This document shows positions 5,872 to 14,900 of a DNA stretch of 16,493 nt, piece by piece. Within the stretch, counting starts at the first letter, position 1. Every line of letters begins with the position of its first letter. This DNA is from Bacteroidales bacterium UBA932. Lineage in GTDB: Bacteria; Bacteroidota; Bacteroidia; Bacteroidales; UBA932. The translations under genes were made by a program, and so were the position numbers. The notes below the pieces were generated by a model. The model made no database searches. It was not told where the DNA came from and was given only the letters and a program-made list of their open reading frames with translations. The stretch is taken from NCBI GenBank assembly GCA_002293585.1, contig DBDM01000150.1, positions 1,796 to 18,288 of the forward strand, read 5' to 3'.

Positions 5872-5893
5872 GTTTTCAAAAAGGTTGGAAAAC
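5872..5893 (+). promoter_or_regulatory. Hairpin at the 5' end of the giant gene's leader
   Basis: GTTTTC (5872-5877) pairs with GAAAAC (5888-5893), with a possible extension AA/TT inside the loop. It lies at the predicted transcript 5' end and ends 34 bases before the ATG, so it would cap the mRNA rather than hide the start. A role in protecting a very long mRNA is inference. Confidence 0.35.
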
Positions 5894-5927
5894 GCCTGCC
5901 CAGCCTCTTTGAGTTAATTGTATACAT

Positions 5928-8900
5928 ATGCACAGAAATTACATTGGTATTTCATTATTTGTAGCGCTTGTTACGCTTTTTTCGTCTACGGTTGTTTCTG
6001 CTCAGTCCAATGTTTACCTTGGCGGCAGTGGTAACATAACGATAGGGGGACTTCAAATTCCGGGCACTCCCGTCCAGATACCTTATAAAGGCGGTAACGG
6101 AAAGGAAGCTATCAGACTTTGCGCTTTGGGTTTTATTGAGGAAGTGACGCAGACGAAGACGGCTTGTTACGGCGTGGCTGATGGCGCATTTGAAATAAAA
6201 TTGCGTGACGTTTCCGGTAATTACCGTTTTTGGTGGCCTTCATTAGGGATTTCTAAAGACGATTTGTCGAGTTGGCCTTTGCTTGCAGGCGCGAGTACGC
6301 TGGCTTTACCTTCGGCCGCTATGTCCAAAGGTTTCGCTACGGCCGATGATAAAATATTGTATGTTTATTCGGTAGTGAACAGTGAGTACGACTCTGTGGT
6401 CATCAGTGTTCAACAATATCCTGAATTACCTAATTCCGGTTTCTCGGCGCCTACAGCTATTTGCGACGGCAGTAGTTTTACCGTGGCGGCTTCTATAACA
6501 GGACAGGGTTCCTATTGTTTCAGCAATTCGGGATCAACCTGTACGCCAGCATCTACGGCAACTTCCGCTACATATACGATGGGTTCGCTTGATCAGAAGA
6601 TCTACCTTACGGTGAAAGATGCCAACGGCTGTGTGTCGAGCACCAGCGTCACCGTTACGGCGAACGAGCCTTCGTCTATTGAACTGTCTTCCGCTGCAGG
6701 CACGCAAGACCAAACGGTTTGTGAAAAAACAGACATAGATCCGGTACAATATACGTTGGGTGGATCGGCTGACGGATACGTGCTGACAGGCGCTTTGCCT
6801 GCAGGCGTTACGCATGGGTTGTCCGGCAGCGTTATTACGATCTCCGGAAATCCTAAGCCTGTAGAATATGGCGCTTACACCTATACCATTACTACTACGG
6901 GCCATGCTGAACCTTGTCCCGCAGCTACCATCACCGGAACGATAACGGTGAACCGCGAGTCGACCATCACATTGTCGTCACTTTCCGGTACGCGCCACCA
7001 AACGATTTGCGAAGGCTTGGCCATTACCGATGTGCAATATACCCTGGGCGGTTCGGCTGATGATTATATGATAACCGGCCTGCCCAACGGCGTTACGGCT
7101 AATTTGGTTGCCGGTGTGATTACCCTGTCAGGTACGCCCGAGGAGTTGGGAACATTTAATTATACGTTGACGACCTCCGGGCATACATTGCCTTGTCCGC
7201 CGGCCGTTACCAACGGGTCGATCATTGTGAACCCCTTGCCTTCGATCACTTCATTTACTACCTCATACCCGTCCGCTTGCGAGGGAGGTTCGGTAGATAT
7301 AAGCGCTACGGCTTCTTCGAATACGGCGAGGTATAGTTTCGACGGCGGCATAACCTGGGACACTTCGAACAGTGTAACGGAAGTGCTGAATACCCTGGGT
7401 GATCATACTTACACCCTGGCGTTGGAATCGGATAAAGGTTGTACTTACACCGATAATGTGATCAAAACCGTAACGGTGTATGCAACGCCCAAGCTTAACC
7501 TGGCCGCTTCGGCTTCCACCGTTTGCTACGATACCCCGGCCGGCACCCTTACCGCTACTTTAAGTAGTGGAACAGGTACGCCGACTTACACGTGGTTTTA
7601 TAGCAACAGTGAAGAGGATTGGACTCCGGTGCCGGGCGCTTCGTCGGGTTCCGTATGTGCGCCCGGTAGCATTACCACTGTTACCAATTACCGGGTGAGT
7701 GTTAGTCAGCCGTTCCCTGCTTGTGAGGCGACCAGCGAGGCTGTGACGGTGGGTATGAATACCACGCCGCCTGCGGTGATGTGTCCTGCGGATATTACCA
7801 CTGTGACAATGCCGCACGGATGTACGACGGTATTGGATGCTTATAATTTCAATTTGCAGGGTACTTACACGTCTACTAATCCCTGTGCTATTGATTCGTT
7901 ATATTATATTATTGCCGGCGCCACGACAGTTGACGGACCAAAATCGGCGAAGCAGAATCCCATAGTCAACAGTAATGTTACCTTTGAGAAAGGAACAAGT
8001 ACGGTGACCTACGTGGTGAAAGACGCCGCAGGATTAACCGGCACCTGTAGTTTTAATGTGACCGTGAACGACAATGAAGTACCGAGTGCCAGTTGTGAAA
8101 AGACATATACCGTGTACCTTGATGAGGACGGTCAGTTTACCCTTGATCCCAAATCGTTGGATAAAAATTCGTCGGATAACTGTACTGCTCCCGATAAGTT
8201 GGAATTTATTTTTGATGCCGGGTCAAAAGCGCAGTTTAGTTGCGCAGACCTTGGAAACCCGAGGCCGGTGATGTTTTATGTGAAAGACGAATCGGGTAAT
8301 GAATCCAGCAATTGCGGTGTAACGGTTACCACCCTTGATACCCTGGCGCCTGTTGCCGTATGTAAACCCTATGACACGGTGCGTATCAATGTTAATGCAA
8401 CCCTTACTGCAAGTCAACTGGCCGGGAAAGATTCTTACGACAACTGTTCTGCTTCATCCCTGCGGTACTACATCATGGAAGATGCTGAAGACGACAGCCG
8501 GAGCGTAACGGAAAAAGTATTCGGTTGCAGCGATCTGGGCGCTCATACGATTTATGTAGGTGTAGCCGATACGGCCAGCGTGAAATTTGGAAAGATGGCG
8601 GTATGTTCAACCGAGGTTGAAGTGATCGACACTACCGTGCCGCAAATGACTTGCGTGGAAAAAGATAACTTGTACCTTGTTTCGGGATGTACCTTTACCA
8701 TTGACGCCGATGCCAATATGCAGTTGAAACCCGTTGGTATAACTACTGCTTGCGGTGTAGGCTATACGTTGAAAAACAACATCACCAATAGCGACGACCT
8801 TACCGGCCAAACTTTTGCGCTGGGTTCGCATACGGTAGTGTGGACGGTGACGGACGATCTGAATAATGTTACCACTTGTGAGGATACAATAGTTGTACTT

Positions 8901-11900
8901 GATGCGATCCGCCCGACGATTACGAATTACTATTCTACACCGATTGACCAGAACCTCGCGGTAGGATCATGTACCATTTCGGTAAGTTGGACGGACCCTG
9001 CTCCCAATGATAATTGCAGCGAAGGACTTACCATCCGTCGTGTCGATGACTTGCCGCATACTAATCCGGTAGACCTCGGGGCAGGTACGCATACCTTAAA
9101 ATATGTAGCCGAAGACGGATCTCATAATGTTTCCGATACGGCAAAAATTATCATCACCGTAAGAGATGACCGTATACCTGTGATTGTTTGTCATGAAGAT
9201 ACCACGCTCAACGTGAATGCTGCCGCTTGTGTGGCCACTGTTCCGGAAGGTAAACTGTTGCCGGAGATCAGTAACGTGTGTGTAGACAATGTAACCTTGT
9301 CCTATGAACTTAGCGGAGCGACTGTCGCGTCGACTACTTCCTGTACGCTGGCCGACGGTATCGGCGGCCTCGACCTGAATGTAGGGCATACTGTGGTAAC
9401 TTATACGGTGACTAATTTCCACGGAACAACCAATAGCTGTACCTTCACCGTATTTGTGAAAGACACCATTAAGCCGGTTATTACGCCGGTGGCTACCGAA
9501 ATAACATGCGGCGGTACCGTAACCCGTGATCTGGACGCCGACTGCAAATACACCGTGCAGGGCGATGAGTTTGATATTACTGCTGATGATTGCACGCCTT
9601 TAAGTTTCACCACTAATGCTATGGGTGCAACTACTACTTTGGCCGGCCATGTGTTTAGCGGAGACATTAGCTTCCCCGTTATATGGACGGTTACTGATAC
9701 GGCCGGTAATGTATCGTCGTGCAGCTTTACATTGAACTTAGACGACAAAACTTCGCCGGTGTTCACCCAAAAGCCTGCAGAAACAATTACCGTTAATACA
9801 GGTACTACGACTTGCGATGCTACCCTTACCGATGAACTGGCTGTGGCGTATGCCGATGCCTGTTCGGCTGCCGGTCCGGTGACCTTTACGTATAATGCAA
9901 CTTACGACGGGCAAGTTTTTGCCTCGGATACGTATACCAATGCCGAAGGTGCGGCTACGCCCACTATTACTTTCCGGCAAGGTGTTTCCGACGTCGAATA
10001 CAACATAGAGGATTTTAGCGGCAATACGTTCAGTTACCGGTTTAAGGTAGACGTAAAAGACGTTACTCCTCCGGAATTTATTACCTGCCTGAGTGATACC
10101 GGTTATAATAGCGTACTGCTGCTGGCTTCACCTCCTTTCCCGGCAACACAGGCTACCCTGCCCGTAACCATTAAACCCGCTACAACGTATTACGACAATT
10201 GCGGCGTGGGATCGTTCACATGGAGTTTGTATACGAATAGCGGAGCAAAGCTTGATACCTCTGCCAACCACACGTTGATTGGTGAAATACATCCTTTCCC
10301 GGATGCTTATCCTTTCCCGATAGGGGAGAGTGAGCTGCGTTATACCGTTGAAGATGCTGCCGGCCTTACCGCCGTGTGCACTACCAAAGTGAAAATTACC
10401 GACGGTATATACCCTGTGTGTGAAGCTGTAGAAACCTATACGTTGAAATTGCCGGCGCAATTGCCCATGAACTTTGACCCGCAATTGTTGGATGCAGGAT
10501 CATCCGATAATAGCGGTTCCTATACCTTTGCATTGTATAAAGCAGGAGATGAAATTTTTGACTGCGACGATCTGACCAAAGGATTCCGCTTGGTGAACTT
10601 GACAGTAAAAGATGCCGCCGGTAATCTCACGCTGTGCGGGCCTACCAATATTACTATTGTTGACGAAATAGCCCCCGTGGCCGTATGTAAAGCCGACAGG
10701 ACAATCTACCTGCCTAAGGACGGCACCGGACGGATCACCATAACGGCCGCTTCGTTGGATAGCGGCGATCCGCAACAAACTTATGATAATTGTACGGAAT
10801 ACGACAAATTGACATTTAATTTCCTGCGGGGATCGGGAAGCACGGCGACTTATGTTCCCGACACAACTTTCCGTTGCGACGATGCGGGGAATACTTATGC
10901 GCTCGTTGTAGCCGTAACCGATCTGAACAATAATACCGGAACCTGCACGGTGAACCTTGCGGTGGCCGATACGATCAAACCCCGGATGACGGTGAGAGGT
11001 AAAACCGTTATTCCCGCCGATAAAGATAAATGTTCGGCCGTGTTGAGCGATACGCTCGATCCGGTGAAACGTACTACTATATGTAATGCCAACTCATTAG
11101 TGTTGACCAATAATTACGGAAAACGTACTTATAAAGGTATGGAACTTCCCGTAGGCAAGCATGAAATTACATGGACGCTGGTAGACGGGCAGAATAATAC
11201 TACAATTGAGAAAGACTCTATTATAGTGGTTGATAAACAGAAACCGGACTTGAAGGTTGATGTTATGCCGACGGTATCGTTTACATCCGTATCCGACTGT
11301 GAAATGGCTAACGAAGCTCGATGGACGGAACCTAATGAATACATTGATCTCGTTGATGTTACGCTGGCTGTGGATAACTGTACGGATGCCGGTTTATTAA
11401 CATGGAAGCGTGCCGATGAACTTCCCATTGTGAACGGAGGTACTATATTGTCGTCCGGAACCTATGTCCTGCAGTATGTGGCCATAGATGAGGCCGGCAA
11501 TAGATCCGATACCCTCGACATGCCGATCATTGTACATGACGAGACGCCGCCCGTAATTACACCCGACCTGTCGGGTACTACGGTAACGGTAGACATCAAC
11601 GACAATGATGTATGCCATGCCACCCTGTCGGATGCGACGAAATTCGGTCAATCCGTTGATAACCTTTGCACCGGCGCCGATTCTCTTAGTTATGCTTGGT
11701 ATAAGGAAGGAGAACCCGAAGTGGTAGTGAAAGGCAAGGGCAACTTGCTCAATGCCGATATGGAAGCAGGTGTTTACCATATTACTTTTACGGCAGTGAA
11801 CAAGTTGAGCAAGCTCGGACAAACAGCCACCAGCGCCTTTACGCTGGTAGTGAATGATACGGCGAAGCCTGTTGTTACCTGTCCGTTGTTTGATGACGGA

Positions 11901-14900
11901 GAAGGGGTGACTTCCTCTTCGGTAACCAAATATACCTTGCGCGACAATTGCGGTTATACGGTGCAGGGCGCCGAATTTGACCCTGTGTCGTCAAGCGATA
12001 ATTGCAGTAGTGTGAACGAGTGGCATAGTTTCCACGGCGGCGGTACGACATTGGCGGATACCACCTTGCCTGTTGGCGTGCACGATATTGTGTGGACGGT
12101 AACCGACCAGGCCGGCAACAGCACTTCCTGCAACATTCAGGTAACGGTGAAAGATACCCTCAAACCGGAGATCACCTGTAAGCCCGGAATGGAAGTATTC
12201 CTTTTACCGGACGGCACGTTTACCGTTGCTGCCGATACGATGGTGGTGGTGCGTAGACCCGACGTTTGCGGGGATATGACCTTCAAATTCGAAGATACCG
12301 GCAATGCGGAGAAAGTATATACTTGCAGTGATGCCGGTGCTACTCATAATGAAACGATCGTTATTACAAGCTTCAACGGTAATGATACTACCTGTGTCCG
12401 CACAATTACGGTGACGGATACGGTGAAGCCGGTATTGACCTGTCCGACGGCGCCGTTGACCGTATCGTTGGATGTAACAGGTAAAGTAACCGTCAATGCC
12501 GCCGATATCACGGACGCTTCGGATGCTTGCACACCGCTTACTTATATTTTCACCGGTAATAACAAGGCAGATACTACCTTCGCTTGCGAAGTGGGTACTT
12601 TCACCCTCAATGTGCGTGTAACCGACGCCAACAATAATACTGCGGAATGTTCGCGTGATGTGGCGATCGATAATCCGTTTGAGCCTGGAGTCACCGTGCC
12701 GTCTACACAAACGGTGGCTATGGATGCCAATGAATGTACCTACAAAGTTCAAGACGGAGAGTTCGACCTTGTCGTAACCCAATCATATTGCGGTGTGGAC
12801 ACTATGTACCACGACTATCATGGCGGCGGCACGACCTTGAAAGACACCTTGCTGCCTGTGGGCGCGCATTCGATTATATGGACGGTGATAGATAATACAG
12901 GCAACGAGTCGACCTATAGCTTTACCGTTACGGTGGAAGACCAACAGAGTCCCGTTATTGACTGTCCCGACAATGTAACGGTTTACACGCCGGCTAATGC
13001 TTGTATTTATACGGTGTCCGGAACGACCTTTGATCCGGTGGTGATGGAAAACTGTAGTTATACTTTGGTGAACGACGTTAACGCCACCGCGACACTTGCG
13101 GGCGCTACATATGGCGTAGGCGCTACTACAGTGACCTGGACAGTGACCGACAATTCCGGCCGTCAGGCAACCTGTGCTACTGAAATTACCATAAAAGATA
13201 TTACCCGGGCAAACTTTACAACTTTCCCCAAGGATACGACCCGCATAGAACTTGCTCCCGAAGAAGGATGTGAGCGTACCGTTAGCGGTTTAACCGTTAC
13301 GGCCGATGACGCCTGCGGATTGTCGGGCATGTCGTATACGATCAAGCACAAGGACGATGAGATCACCGGTACCGGCACCTTCGATTCGCATACATTCAAC
13401 CGTGATACTACGGTGGTTACTTACCGCGTTGAAGATGTTAACGGAAACACCCGCGACAGCTCGTTCGTAGTGATAATACAGGATGTTACTCCGCCGGCGC
13501 TTACTAATCCGTATCCGGGCGGACGTACGGTGTCTCCTCCGGCTTCGGCTTGTACCTTTGCTTTCAGCACTACTGATCCGGTGGGTTATACCGATAATTG
13601 CGCCGTAAAATCATTGACATGGAAATTGGTTAACTCCGGCAACGGTGAGGAAGAAGACGCTTCGCCGGAAACCGGGATCAACCAGTTCCCTACTGATTTT
13701 AGTTTCCGCATAGGCTTCCACGGTGTGTTGGAGTTTACGGCTACAGACGCTTCCGGAAATACCGCAACATGCAGCTATAATATTTCTATCAACGATAATA
13801 TACCGCCAATATGTGAAAGTATTACCACCTATGAGTTGGAATTAGAACCGGGTGATGTGACTGTTTTGGATGCGAAGGAAATTGATAACGGCTCATCATC
13901 GGGCAGGCCGAATTGTCCCGATATATTTACGTACACTTTGGCAAATCCCGACGACCTGAACTTTACCTGTGATGATATCGACAGGATCCGTTATGTCAGA
14001 TTAAAAGTGTTGAACGAACAGGGGCTGTCGAGAACTTGCGATAATACCACGGCTATTACCGTAGTGGATAAAATTGTGCCGACGATCACCTGTATGCCTA
14101 CGAATAATGTATATTTGGAAGAGAATGGCGAGCTGCGTATCCGTCCGGAAGATCTGTTGACCGCTATGGGAGATAATTGTACTGTGTCCGGCAACCTGAT
14201 ACGGGAAATAAAAATCGACGGGGACGTTGACTATTCGGAGGATATATTATTCGATTGCGCCGCGGTGGGACAAACATATATGCTTAACGTGCAGGTGACC
14301 GACGAGTATGGGAACAGTGCACACTGTATGCCGGAAGTGACCGTTCTTGATACTATTCCGCCGGTATTGAACAACCGCGGAAAGGTAATTATACCTGCCG
14401 GATCGGGTTGCGTGGCTGCGCTGAGCGATACGCTTAATCCGGAAGTTACCTACGGTAATTGTCAGGCCTCGTATATATTGACCAATGAAACAGAACTCGG
14501 CCAGAATACTTATGCAGGTATGGTGTTGGGTAGGGGAGAACATATTTATAAATGGAAATTGGTTGATGAATTTGGAAATGAAACGATCGCTTACGACACG
14601 TTGATTGTAAAAGACCTGACCGGCCCGCAACTGGCGGGTGATATTGGCACATTGATGCCCGACCTGAGCGGCTATGAGATTGATCAGGCAACCTGCAAAA
14701 CGGATGTAGCATTATCTTGGGACGATCCTGAAACGTATATGAGTAATTACGGCACTTCGTTAGTGTCGGATAACTGTACCACAGATCCTGCATACATGTC
14801 GAACAAATGGCGCCGTGTAGACGATCATATTTCAGAGGTTGTGAACGGCGAAGAATGGCCGGCCGGTATATGGACTATTCAATACGTTACCGAAGATGAG

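Noticed and set aside
11397..11822. Minus-strand open frame of 141 codons
   Set aside because: Shadow of modules e and f of block 2; no recognisable protein features.
12204..12782. Minus-strand open frame of 192 codons within the giant gene
   Set aside because: It is antisense to well-formed HYR modules, has composition typical of a shadow frame (many His, Arg, Tyr), and no domain or promoter. The same holds for all other minus-strand frames between about 6500 and 16020.
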